A stretch of DNA of 64,000 nucleotides from Allomyces arbusculus (Eukaryota; Blastocladiomycota; Blastocladiomycetes; Blastocladiales; Blastocladiaceae), in NCBI GenBank assembly GCA_027604705.1, contig JADHYV010000008.1:487189-551188 (forward strand), written 5' to 3'. This document shows, piece after piece, positions 35,781-46,433 of the stretch. Position numbers and translations under genes: made by a program. A model generated the notes under the pieces. The model had not been told where the DNA came from and did no database searches. It saw only the letters and a list, made by a program, of their open reading frames with translations. Positions within the stretch are counted from its first letter, which is position 1. Each line of letters opens with the position of its first letter.

Positions 35781-35902
35781 TCCAGTGCGCGATTGCGACG
35801 CGGCGCAAGTTGTATGTCTGTTCAGGGGCGCGCGCGGGGCGCGGCCGGGGGCGGGGCGGGGCGGGCGGCGGGGGGGGGCGGGGCGGGGCGGGGGGGGGGG
35901 CG

Positions 35903-35912
35903 NNNNNNNNNN
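35903..35912. other. Assembly gap (10 N)
   Basis: Ten Ns flanked by long G runs on the left and G/C homopolymers on the right. The true gap length is unknown; sequencing probably failed on the homopolymers. Confidence 0.99.
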
Positions 35913-36013
35913 CGGACTATTCGGCCTGGGGCCCCCCCGCGGGGGGGGGGGGGGCCCCGGCGTTCTAAACACGTCGGGGGTGGGGTCGGGGGCCACGTTG
36001 TTTGTTGGTTCTA

Positions 36014-36036
36014 CCCCCCCCCCCCCCCCCCCCCCC
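36014..36036. repeat. Poly-C run (about 23 nt)
   Basis: Uninterrupted C tract close to the assembly gap; its length is likely inaccurate. Confidence 0.9.
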
Positions 36037-36380
36037 GTGTGGGCCCTCGTTGCTTTCTTTTTGTCCCTCTGTAAGTAGAGGCGCCAGCGCCGTCCCCTTG
36101 TTTTTTGTTGGCTGGCTTCGTTCCCGCGTGCAGTTCCCCAAATTGTAAATAATTTATACCTCTCTTCCTCTTTTTTTTTTCTTCGTGCCTTTCAATTGGA
36201 ATAAGCAAGAGTCAAGTTCGTCACGATTTCATTTTACCTTGACACGCTCGTGTTCGCGACTGATGCGCTTGGCGACAACCATCGCTTGCCATCGCTTACC
36301 ATCGCTGGCCGCCAAGTCGTACTTCGTCGTTGATTCGATGAGCCAGCTGACCCTCCTACTAGACCGACACCACCAACTCG

Positions 36381-37987
36381 ATGCAATCTGATCCAATGTC
36401 GACACGCAGCTCGAGCCCGCCATTGCGGGTCACATCGCCAAATGATGACGGTCTTCGCCTTCGCACGACTGGCCGGCACGACACGAACGAAGACATGAAC
36501 CGAGACGCCCATGAAAAGGCGCCGTTACTGTCGAGTATGCACGATACGACGATCAGCGACTAGATTATTGCGCGCGAGGAAAATGACCTTCAATTTGACT
36601 AGTGCATGGGCTACGACAGCAATCGCTGCGTGCTTGGCAGCCGCTGCTCACGCCCAACGTCATGATTCCCGTGCTCGCGCTGCTCGGGCTCATATTCGTC
36701 CCGCTCGGCGCGTTCCTGTGGATCGACGGGCATCGCGTACGTGCGACCGCGTCACGAAAGCCGGCCCATTGCGACAACTCATCGCGACTCGGCAAAAATA
36801 ACAGGTATTCGAGCTCGCCATCGACTACACGATGTGCAAACAGATGGCGCCAACAGGATCGCTCACGCCCCTGCCGCCGATGCGGCTGGCCACGGTCCGT
36901 GGCGCCGCACGCGGCACGAACCCGCTCGTGCACTGGAAACGCGACCTGGTCCAGGGGGGCAGGGCACAGTGCACGCTAGAGTTCACACTGCCAAGAACGC
37001 TCAAGCCGCCCGTGTTCATGTATTACCGCTTGACCAACTTTTATCAGAACCATCGCCGGTGCGTACGTCTGGGGTGCCGAGTTGGTTTAGCGCATGACTG
37101 GTCGATTTCGCTGACGAACGCGTCGCAATCTAGATACTCGCGCTCGTTTAGCGACAAGCAGCTCCGTGGCGAACCTGTCCACCCGGAAGGGATCGACGTG
37201 GCGTGCCGTCCGTACGGCCGCGTCGCGCCGCACTCGGACATGGTCTACTATCCGTGCGGGTTGATTGCCAACACGTTTTTCAACGGTACGTGCAACGCCG
37301 AGCGTTTTTCCCATCGCCGCGATGAGCCGAACCTGATGCGCGGCGTTTTTGGTGCCCTAGACACGATCAGCGACCTAACCGAGGTGGCCACCAACACCAC
37401 CTACGAATTCACCGAGCGCGGGATCGCATGGCCGTCAGACCGCCGCAAGTATGCACCACTACGCGACTTTGACCCGGACCTGCACGTGCCACCACCCAAC
37501 TGGGTCGAGACCTACGGCGAGCGATACACGGAAATGCCCGATCTCGCAAACAACGAGCGGTTTCAAGTGTGGATGCGCACGTCCGGGCTGCCCAATTTCT
37601 ACAAGCTCTACGGCCGCAACGACTTGGAGCCGCTCGAGCGTGGTACTTACCGCGTCGTCATCACCGACAGTACGTTGTCCACCCACTTTCGCGAGCTGAC
37701 AGTGCAAGTGTGCAAGAAAACTGACGTTCCCATTTGTAGACTACAATGTCGCCGACATCAAGGGCACCAAGTCGCTGGCCATTTCCACGTCGGCGACGCT
37801 CGGCGGGTACAACCCGTACCTTGGCGCGCTGTACATGGGCACCGGCACCATTTGCCTCGCCCTCGCCGCGATTTTCTGGGTGCGGCACCGCACCAACCCA
37901 CGGGCACTCGGCGATCACCGGTACCTGTCGTGGGTCCAGGCCATGGGCGGCACGGCCGGTGCACCTGCACCAGGCAAGCCCTCGTAA
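36381..37987 (+). CDS. CDC50/LEM3 flippase chaperone subunit
   Basis: Beta subunit of P4-ATPase lipid flippases, needed for their ER exit and activity. Exons 36381-36534, 36603-36736, 36805-37058, 37134-37669 and 37740-37987 give about 441 aa (yeast 390-414). The family opening RQQSLRAWQPLLTPNVMIPV runs into TM1 (LALLGLIFVPLGAFLWIDGH). The lumenal domain has NFYQNHRRYSRSF, PYGRVAPHSDMVYYPCGLIA and NTFFNGTC, with paired cysteines, and WMRTSGLPNFYKLYGRNDLE. TM2 is YMGTGTICLALAAIFWV, followed by the short tail RALGDHRYLSW. Each junction rebuilds a conserved residue. The N-terminus is extended by about 50 Ser/Asp-rich residues; ATGs at 36381 and 36396 are both possible starts. Confidence 0.94.
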
Positions 37988-38148
37988 CAATTGGATCTGA
38001 CTTGATTCGTTTGATTCCTTTCTTGCGCATGCCGTCGCGTACCAGTCGGTCGGTCCACCATGTTATATATACTCGCGCGCACCGGCTCGATGGTCCAAAA
38101 AAACGATCCAAAATGCGCACTTTTTGTCGTCTTGCTCCTCCTTCCACT

Positions 38149-38723
38149 TTACTTCTGCGTGTGCGGTGCGACAAAGTTCTCAACAAACTTCGGGTCGCGC
38201 ACGCCCATGAACCGGTCGACCTCCTTGCCGTCCTTGAACAAAACGACTGTCGGGAGCGCGCTCACCTGTTCAATTGCTGCCGCGTGAGTGGGCGATCCGC
38301 GCGCATTGACCAAGCGGGGACGAGAACGATGTGTACCGAGTGCTTGGCAGCCAGATCCTGCAGCTCGTCGCAGTCCACTTTGACGACCGCGAGCGCGTCG
38401 GCCTTGTCCTTGGCGATCTTGTCGAGCGTGGGCGCGAGCATGCGGCAGGGACCGCACCACCTGCATCCATCGTCACCCCAACCATGCGTCAGCCGTGCGG
38501 TTCGTGCTGGTCGATTTTAAATTGAACGTTGGCGTGGTGCTTACGTCGCGAAAAAGTCGACGAGCACGGGCTTGCCGGACGTGAGCACCGACTCAAAGGC
38601 GTCGGTCGAGCCGATCTGGACGACCTTGGTTGCGGCGATGCGCGTCGTCGTGAACGTGCGCGCGGGCGCGGTAAAGGTCACGTTGCGGAGAGTCGCGAAG
38701 GCGGTCGTGCGGAGGGCGTTCAT
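38149..38723 (-). CDS. Mitochondrial thioredoxin
   Basis: Small dithiol oxidoreductase. Exons 38723-38545, 38460-38337 and 38265-38149 give 139 aa. The first 35 residues (MNALRTTAFATLRNVTFTAP then ARTFTTTR) look like a mitochondrial presequence: Arg, Thr and Ala rich with no acid. The fold follows with KPVLVDFFAT, the active site WCGPCRML rebuilt across the first intron (AC|G for Thr), VVKVDCDELQDLAAKHS, the cis-Pro in VSALPTVVLFKDGKEVDRFM and a final helix. All residues expected for activity are present. The convergent CDC50 gene ends 160 bases away. Confidence 0.94.
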
Positions 38724-39071
38724 GGTTGATGGAGTTGACGGTGGTAATGGTGAAGGGATCGCGACTAGCGAGCTGTGACCACGTTGTTGATGGCAGGAGT
38801 ACTGTCAGCAACAAAAACCCAACCCAGAGCACGCTGCAAGAGCCGGCTGCGAGCACAGGACGCCAGAGCTCGATTTCGTCTGCACAACAAAAGTAAACCA
38901 CAGGGTGACCACAGGGTGGAGAAGAATGGGCATGGAGCAAATGCCCTGTGAATTGCAAAACCGGCCCGCGATCACCATCCCGGCGTGCGCTCTGGCATCT
39001 CCTGGTCCCCAATACGGAACCCTGCGCCGGCCACCGCGACCCTCATTCAGATGGGCGAATAAGCGGACATT
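38724..39071. other. Intergenic, thioredoxin promoter
   Basis: About 350 bases between minus-strand genes; includes one TTCTCCACC 9-mer (minus strand, 38915-38923). Nothing else recognised. Confidence 0.5.
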
Positions 39072-40473
39072 TTACATCTTGGGCTTGGGCTTGCCCATCT
39101 TCTTCATGAAGAACTGCATGACGCGCTTCTCGCACTCTTCCGACGCCATCCTAGCAACAAGTAAATGTGTGCGTCGTTAGTCCCGAACCTCGAGCGAACC
39201 CACGCGCGGCGCGGTGGCCAAACGTACCGTTCAATGAGCAGGTTCATCTCATTGTAGTTGGCGCGGTCGAGCTCGTTGGCGCGGTGCCGCACGAGCCGCT
39301 TGGTCTTGGTGAAGGCCTGCGGCGGCAGCGACTTGGCGAGCTTGCACGCGCGCGCGATCACCTCCTTTTGGAACGTGTCGATGGACAGGATTTCGCTACC
39401 GGGGATCAATGAAGTGGAGCATGGCGATGAGCTGTTTCGGCCCGTGCTCGAAGGAGCAACGATGGGATGGCTAGGCGTACGTGACAAGACCAGTCGGCAG
39501 CAACTCCTCGGCCGTGAACTTCTTGCCCATGTACTAGATGCCAAGACGGCTTTGGTCAGCGCAGGCCACGAGTTCAATCAGGAAAGAGAAGCGTACGAGC
39601 ATCTGATTCGCAATCGCCGGCCCCAGAATCTCCGGGAAGAGCACGCTCGACGCGCCCTCGGCGCAGAACCCCCACTGCATGAACGGCACCATGAACCACG
39701 CCTCCTTGGTCGCAAAGACAAAGTCGAAGTGCGCGAGCGTCGTGGCCGCAAACCCGATCGCGGGACCTGCGCACAGCTGTTGTCAGCAACATCACGCTCT
39801 CCACAACATGGTCCGTACACGCAACAGCGACGCACCGTTCACGCCAGCAATCAGCAGCTTCGGGAAATGAATCATGGTCGACACGAGCTCGCGCGTGATG
39901 ATACCGCGCTCAACCAAGTCACGGTGCTCCGGCGCCAGGTCCGGCAGCGGGTCCTCGAGCAGCTTGATGCTCGGGTTGGCCTCGCAAATGGCGCGCACGG
40001 CCAGGATTCCGTTGGCCTGGTCGGGCGTCGGTGGCGACAACTCGTTGCCCGACGAGTAGTACGGGCCTGTGCCGACGACCACCGTCACGAGCACGTCGTC
40101 GTCGACCGCGGCTACAGTGACAGTGGCGCAGAATTATTCAGCACATGATCGTGGACGTCGGTTGAGGCCGGGACGAATGGGTGCGGACCATCGTTGAGGG
40201 CCAGCAACCACTCCTTGTAGGCAAGCGGTGAGAGGGCGTTGTATCGCTCGGGGCGCGAAAAGGCAATGAGCCGCACGCGACCGCCCTCGAGCGACGTGAC
40301 CTGCAAAACATATTCGATGCATCAGCGAGTTGTTGGTCATGTTCACGTCGTGACGGCCGACGCGTCGCGCGGGTTGCTGGTGGTGGTCGCGATTGCTTGC
40401 AGCCTACTTTGATGGTCTGGTATTGGTAGCCCTCGGGCGCGCGCCGAGCGAACACGGTACTTGGGTCCGACAT
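39072..40473 (-). CDS. Enoyl-CoA hydratase/isomerase family (ECI-like)
   Basis: Crotonase-fold enzyme, most like delta3,delta2-enoyl-CoA isomerases of fatty-acid beta-oxidation. Seven exons: 40473-40408, 40300-40189, 40111-39836, 39766-39597, 39533-39481, 39395-39228, 39150-39072; about 307 aa. Motifs: VRLIAFSRPERYNALSPLAY at the substrate site, VVVGTGPYYSSGNEL (first oxyanion hole region), LLIAGVNGPAIGFAATTLAH (second oxyanion hole), FMVPFMQWGFCAEGASSVLF with the Glu expected of isomerases, and GPAIANQMLYMGKKFTAEEL. The extreme C-terminus is GKPKPKM; this is not a standard peroxisomal PTS1, so location is open (yeast and animal Eci are peroxisomal or mitochondrial). A 50-residue insert after the first motif (PPTPDQANGILAVRA...) is longer than usual. 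Confidence 0.88.
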
Positions 40474-40692
40474 TTTGTCAACGATGGTGCGTCGTGCTGC
40501 AGCAAGACTCGAGAGGGGAGAATGGGTGTCGTCGTGGTTGCAGGGCCGCGAACGGCAGCGGACCAAGTTCGCCTGGTCGGATCGCTCGGCGCAAGCGGGG
40601 AAATGGAGCAGGGATGAGATCATGTCCCTTTGTCAATGACCAGCAGATGCTAACGTATTGAATAGCAAAACACCAATTCACATGTTCAACAG

Positions 40693-40763
40693 GCGCCGTT
40701 GGTCTAGTGGTAGAATACTACCCTCCCAAGGTAGTGGCCCGGGTTCGATTCCCGGACGGCGCA
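40693..40763 (+). tRNA. tRNA-Gly (anticodon CCC)
   Basis: Complete 71-nt cloverleaf without intron. The acceptor arms GCGCCGT and ACGGCGC pair fully, with discriminator A. The anticodon stem is CTACC/GGTAG with loop CTCCCAA, so the anticodon is CCC reading GGG. Box A (TGGTCTAGTGG) and box B (GGTTCGATTCC) are intact, and a T5 run (40767-40771) follows as a Pol III terminator. CCA is not encoded. Confidence 0.97.
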
Positions 40764-41085
40764 TCATTTTTCATGACGCGTGGCTCTCTGGGTGGGCATC
40801 TGAAGTGTGTGGTCTTGTTCGTGTTTTTCTGGGCAATGCACAAGAAACTGCCAACCAAACCTCAAACGATCTCGAGAACCAATCGCAGTCATTTACAAGT
40901 TGGGATTGCACATCGTCCGGATTCCAACAATTCGAGGCGAAGCATGGCAAAGCGAGGCCGATGTCCACAGAGATGGTCTGACGAGGACATGGACCAAACA
41001 CAGCAAACCAAGTCATCAACAAGAATTCCATTGCAAAGACAGGACCAACAACGAACAACAACCAAGCAAAATCAGGCCAGCAAAA
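40764..41085. other. Intergenic, tRNA / RPL27 3' flank
   Basis: About 320 bases with the tRNA terminator at the start. No other gene recognised. Confidence 0.5.
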
Positions 41086-42265
41086 TCAGGCCCGCAGCTT
41101 GGCAAAGAACCACTTGTTCTTGCCAGCGGCATGCTTGTCCTGGAAAATCTTCTTGATGGCCTTCTTGGCAACCTTGCGCTGCGTCGGCTCCTTGAACGTC
41201 TCGGCCGTGACGAGCGTCTTGGTGTTCTCGAGCTCGAGCGTGTAGCTGCCAACAACCAAACCACGCGCGCGCAAGTCAAGAGAGAGGGAGAGCAGGGATA
41301 AGTATCAGTCGATGATGCGTAGTCTGCGAGAAAGAGTGTCACGAGCATTTGGAACCGAGACCGTCGTTGCCGCAAATGCGACCACGGACGGCCGACCGGC
41401 CAAAGTTTGGACAAGACCAGATGTGACAACTCCCCTCCGCTCACGGCTTCGCAGCCACGACGAACCCTCGTGGGATTTCGCGGGCTTTGAAGAACACAAT
41501 GAGCACGCCGTCGCCGGCTTATGGCATGGGCTCCTCGGGCAACCAAGTCTCGCGAGTGGCACCGCGAGGACAAGGTGCACCGAGGAAGCAAAAAACACAT
41601 GCCCCGTCCCGCTGCAAGGGCGAAGACGGCTGGCAAACACCCTCGAGAATGCCAGGGTCGAAGTGGGGCACGTCAAATGACCGCTTCTCGACGAGTTCTG
41701 CTATTGATGGTCGGCCGGGTTGCAGCGTGGAGTGCGTCTCAACCCAAAATTACCGCACTTGCCCACTGCGAAAGACCCAGAACGCGATAACGCATCAACT
41801 TGCACGGGTGGGAGGTGGGGGATCACGTTTCACGACCAACATCGCATCAGCAGCACATGCAGCGGCAAAACAGAGCCGAAACGAGAAAAGATGGAAAAAA
41901 GAAGCGCGGGTCGCACCGAGTCGGCATGATGTGGTTGTAGTTGATGACCTTGATGAAGGGCTTGACGCGCGAGCGACGAGCGACCTTCTTCTTGCCCATG
42001 GACGTCGTGATCTTGAGCGGGTAGCGCTCGATGCCCGCGACAATGGCGTGTGGGAACGGGTGAGCCTTGTTGCCCTCGTCAAAGTTCTTGATTACGACGG
42101 CCTTCTTGCCGGCGTGACGGCCCTGGAGAACGACAGCGACCTGCGAGCCGGAAACGGATGGACGAGCATGGCCACCATGACGGTCAGCTTTGGCCGGGTC
42201 GTTGGCAGGTCGTTTCAAACAGCATCATTGGCGACAAGTACTTTGCCGGGCTTGATGAACTTCAT
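41086..42265 (-). CDS. RPL27: 60S ribosomal protein L27 (eL27)
   Basis: Large-subunit ribosomal protein eL27. Exons 42265-42242, 42140-41917 and 41245-41086 give 135 aa, matching the family (136). The first exon is only 24 nt and encodes MKFIKPGK, then [28 protein letters not shown]-type [44 protein letters not shown] and the C-terminal [11 protein letters not shown]. The second intron, 41246-41916 (671 nt), is about ten times longer than typical introns here. No box C/D or H/ACA snoRNA motif set was found in it by eye. Upstream lies the divergent seven-TM gene. Confidence 0.97.
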
Positions 42266-43139
42266 GATCTGTTGTTAATAATGCCAGGCGAACGAGAGCG
42301 AGGTCCGTGCTGGGGGGTGGAGAGAAAGAACAGGCTCGACGAGGTGGATGCCCACTCAAAGCAGCTCTCCCTAGCTTCGCTGACGCCCTCGCTGACGCCC
42401 TCGATTTGCAGATGGGATTTTAGGCTGCTTTTTCGCGCGTTCATAGGGTGGAAACGGCGCCTTAGCCAGGCAGATTCCGGGTTTTATCGTCTTTCGCCAC
42501 GGTGCTTCAAGTTTCGCCTGCAGGTTTCGCCAATGCCGATGACACCGATGACATGAACAACGAACCGAACCAAAGCTCGAACGCCCACCGACGCCAACCC
42601 AAAGCCCAACCAAACCACAAGGCTCACGACTCGTGGCAAACACCGGACTCGGCCCGCGTTGCTCGCGAAATGGAATTGGTTCACACATTTGACCATGCGG
42701 TGCCACCCTGGACAGGCGTGGTGTGGTGCACAGGTCCTGTTGCTGTGACTTGGCAAAAGCGCGCCATCAGATGCTCCTTGACGGACTCGGCGAGGAACAA
42801 GCTTCTGCGAGTCGAATGCGCGATGTGGGTCCCGAATGGCATGACGGAACGTGCTCCAGCGGTGTGTCGGTCCTGTGCAAGACGCGGGATCGACAGTTTT
42901 TGCTCGACGCTACCTCTTGCGCTTGTCTGCACGCTTGAGCGCGTGCTCGTTGCTTTCCGCCACCCCCGCCCTGCCGCCAGTTTGAGGGGATCCGTTTGAG
43001 CCGCGCGCCGCTATCGACGATCCTGAGTGCAGACGACTGCACAGTCCTTCGCTCCAGCACCAGGACGTGCGACAACTCCATTTGGCTGCTCGCGCAAGGC
43101 CAAGCAAGCGGTGTCGATTGTCACCTCCATCGTGCAACT
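42266..43139. promoter_or_regulatory. Divergent promoter region, RPL27 / seven-TM gene
   Basis: About 870 bases between divergent starts. Bases 42378-42405 carry a direct repeat of CTCGCTGACGCC. No supported gene. Confidence 0.4.
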
Positions 43140-44516
43140 ATGGGCAACGGATTGTCTGAAGTAAGAGCGCACGTGCCGCTTGCACTCTTGTTTTCCGACC
43201 AGCGAGATCACGAACTGATCACTTTCGGTCGGTCCGGTTTTGTCGATAGCCCGTCTTCAAGTGGTCCCCAGCGTCGTTCACGCTCGGGATCGCCGTGGCC
43301 ACAGATCTCTCGACGCTGGTCACGAGCATCACGCTCTACCGGCGCGCGGGCAAGTCGAACTACTATCCGTGGCTCGCAGGGATCGCCGTCGTGCACAGTC
43401 TTGATTTACTCCTCCAGTTTGCGGCCACGGCCGACCCGAATGCGGCCATGTTCGAGGGCCAAACGGACACGACCCGCAAGGCCCCGCTCGAGCAAGTCGC
43501 GTCGTCGACAATAGCGGCCCAACTCGCGTCGCTGTTCTTTGGGTGGGTCGGTGGGTGCGGGTTCGTTGCGCTCAACATGTCGAGGTACGCATTGTGCACC
43601 TGCTGCGACGTTGTGGTCGCGCCAGGAACTGACGGCCGAGCGCGAACACAGGTTTCGCGCGATTGGTGCGAAGCGCATGCCGACGCTCACCAAGGCGTTG
43701 CTCGCGGCGACTGCAGTGAGCATTCTGGCATACACGAGCATCAACATTGCCTACGTGTATGGGTACCTCAAGGCGTTCAGCGACGAGGACAGCGCCATTG
43801 TTGATCTCGTCGATAAGGTCTTTTCCGGTACGCTGCGCCGTGCCTTCTCCACCTGACCCGGTCATTTGGAGCTGAGCCGAAAATGCTCTGTGAATCGACC
43901 AACTAGCCTGGTCGGTCTACGACGCGTTCACCAACCTGGCCATTTCCGGTGCATTTGTGCACCTGCTGCGCACCATCAGCGCGTCGTCGGGCAACACGCT
44001 GCGCAAGGGGTTCCACGAAATGCTGAGCCGCGTGTTGTGGGTTTTAGCCGTCGAGTGCACACTCATGATTGTGGCCAACGCGGTCGTCATGTTTGCACCC
44101 GACTTTGATCCGCTCTGGTGTACGTTTTTCTCTCTCCGATTCATCTCCACCTACTGAAATTGACGTCTCGCGACCCGACCTCTCGTTTAGCCTCGATCTA
44201 CGTCGCTGAGTCCGTCCGCTTGCGCCTGTTTTGTTTGTTCTTGCTTACTTTGAGCCGTATGCTGAAGAAAAAGGTGGTCTCCAACTCAGCTGCGGGCCCC
44301 AATGGGTTCCCGTCGACGGCCCCGCTCGGGTACGGTTCGCAGATTGGGTTCCCGCTGTCGACGCTGAGCGGTGTCAAGCCGACGTACGGCGGGTTCGTTG
44401 CCACGGCGAGCCCAGTTGGCGGCGCGGCGGCGGCGGCAGCAGCAGGAAGAGGTGCACCAACGTCGTCGAGCAATGGGATGCACAGCTCGTCAGGCGACTA
44501 TGTGTCGCCGCTGTGA
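43140..44516 (+). CDS. Seven-TM protein of unknown family
   Basis: Not recognised. Exons 43140-43160, 43262-43584, 43652-43827, 43907-44119 and 44191-44516 give about 352 aa. Hydrophobic segments in order: SFTLGIAVATDLSTLVTSIT, YPWLAGIAVVHSLDLLLQFA, IAAQLASLFFGWVGGCGFVA, LLAATAVSILAYTSINIAYV, FTNLAISGAFVHLL, LWVLAVECTLMIVANAVVMF and SVRLRLFCLFLLTLSRML. That is a short N-terminus, seven TM segments and an Ala/Gly/Ser-rich tail of about 90 residues. The first exon holds just seven codons (MGNGLSE). All five exons keep frame and each inner intron is 66-79 nt. GPCR-like topology is visible, but no DRY, NPxxY or retinal Lys motif is evident, so a receptor role is a guess. Confidence 0.8.
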
Positions 44517-44848
44517 GAGCGCGCCCGAGCGGTTTTGCGCACGTATTATTCGTTCGTCAATCAATAGAAACTTCAAAGCTGAATTTCGTCCACACTGTTG
44601 AGCAGGCGGGTTGAGCGGGCGGACAGCCGAACGACTGGGAGAGGGTGTCTCCCGCCCCGGAATGGATGAGACAGGTTCATGGCGTGTCGCATGCCCACAT
44701 GGCAAACCAACCAGAGCACACCACGCCTCGACAAGAGTCGACAAGACGCGCAACCAATCTGGCCCAGTTCACGACGCCGTCGACCACTCCCACCGCGTCT
44801 CTTCTCCCCAGACTCGACCTTACCAACCTCGACTCTGCAATCTTCATC
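44517..44848. promoter_or_regulatory. FKBP upstream region
   Basis: About 330 bases between two plus-strand genes, expected to hold the FKBP promoter. Nothing else recognised. Confidence 0.4.
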
Positions 44849-45604
44849 ATGGGCGTCACCAAGGAGACCATCAAGGTAGCCAACCTCTGGATCCTGCGAC
44901 CGCGATACGTTCGTCGCGCGCCGTGGCCATGAACGCTTGGACGCGTCGCGACACGCCCCCTTCGAGAGGAGCACCGCAGTCTCGCTGCGGCAGCGTCGCG
45001 TCGTGTTCACTCAGTTCACGCAGTTCACGCAGTTCACGCAGTTCACGCAGCTCACGCAGCTCACGCAAGCATGAGCATCAGGTCCCGGACGCGTTTGGCT
45101 TGAACCGCAGCTGACACGACGCGCTCGCGCAACATGCTTTCACTTCTATTCTGTCTAGGCCGGCGACGGTGTCAACTTCCCCAAGAAGGGTGACCGGTAC
45201 GCTCTCGACGACGAACTTGCTGGCATTGCATCCAGGATCTGGACTGACCCGCCGCTATGCCATTTCGCCCAGCTGCACGATGCACTACGTCGGCACCCTC
45301 GTCGACGGCAAGAAGTTCGACTCGTCGCGCGACCGCGGCTCGCCGTTCGTGACCGAGATTGGTGTCGGTCGCGTCATCCGCGGCTGGGACGAGGGTGCGT
45401 GCTTGTTTTGACTCGCCAGGTCACCAAACTTGCCAAACTGACGTGCCTTCTCGTCCCACCACAGGTGTCCCCCAGATGTCGCTTGGTGAGGTCGCCAAGC
45501 TCACGATCGACGGCTCGTACGCGTACGGTCCGCGTGGCGTTCCTGGTCTCATCCCGCCGAACGCGACGCTGATCTTTGAGGTCGAGCTGCTCAAGATCAA
45601 CTAA
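44849..45604 (+). CDS. FPR1: FK506-binding protein, FKBP12 type
   Basis: Peptidyl-prolyl cis-trans isomerase and FK506/rapamycin receptor. Exons 44849-44875, 45159-45196, 45273-45394 and 45465-45604 give exactly 108 aa, the FKBP12 length. Motifs: [40 protein letters not shown] (active-site Tyr, Phe, Asp), [20 protein letters not shown] (Trp of the pocket floor), [20 protein letters not shown] and VELLKIN. All drug-pocket residues are present. The first intron, 283 nt, holds a 9-bp tandem repeat (45012-45066). Confidence 0.97.
45012..45066. repeat. 9-bp tandem repeat in FKBP intron 1
   Basis: About six copies of CAGTTCACG, the last two changed to CAGCTCACG. It sits inside the first FKBP intron. 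Confidence 0.9.
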
Positions 45605-46433
45605 GGTCATGTTGGGGAGCCCACGGCCAGTTCCTCGCCAGCTGGGATTTGATCCAATGTGATATAGTTCCGCGCTGTGCTCGCGATAGGTTGTGGTTTC
45701 GTGCACGGCCGCATCGAGATACGTTGCAGAAAATGAAATGGTTTTGATCGACGTGCTCTTAGTTTCCCCGGAACAGCAGGAACACATCAAAATTCGCCCG
45801 GGGTTCGATGTCGATTTGTGGCGCTTTTCAAACGGACTGCGCGAGCCCCAGAACAAGATCAAGATTGGCACCCACCACCACACCATGCGCTGCCGCCGCC
45901 ACCAACCCCCGACAGATGATTTCCTTTCGGCCAACCAGCGCGCACGCCGGAGGAGAAGGCGCGCGCACGGGCCTCCTTTTTCCCCTTGATCCGACGCACG
46001 AAGCGCAGCCAGCCGACCGAGAAACTCTGTCGACTTGCTCCTACATAGCGCTGCCCCCGGCCTCCCACCTGCGTTCCCCATGACGATCAACTCGCGCAGT
46101 CTCTCCACACACTCCTTCTCTCGATCGCTCATTTGCAAGACGCTTAACGGCACTCCCGTCAACACGCGCCCTCATTGTGTGTGTGCCTCGAAATCAACGA
46201 CGACAGCACGCTGATTGTATCAGTGACGGCGATCTACCTTGTCGCGATACGCCAACGCCAACTTCATAAAACGTCCGCCATTCACCGCGATCCTATCGCC
46301 GCACCTCTTGACCACGACGCCGTCGCCTCACAAGAACCAAACTGACAACGATTCACCCGCCCACCATTTGCAGACTGTCGCCAATTCACGCCCTCGCTGC
46401 GATCTTGCGATTGAGCCAACCGCCACCGCCACC
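45605..46433. other. Intergenic, FKBP 3' flank and MFS1 promoter
   Basis: About 830 bases between two plus-strand genes. ORFs on either strand show no motif. No RNA gene seen. Confidence 0.45.

Larger units (their letters stand above)
35781..36380. other. Intergenic with assembly gap
   Basis: About 600 bases between two plus-strand genes. It contains extreme G/GGGGC-rich DNA (35840-35902), ten Ns, more G/C runs and a C run at 36014-36036. The CDC50 promoter should lie in 36040-36380. Confidence 0.6.
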
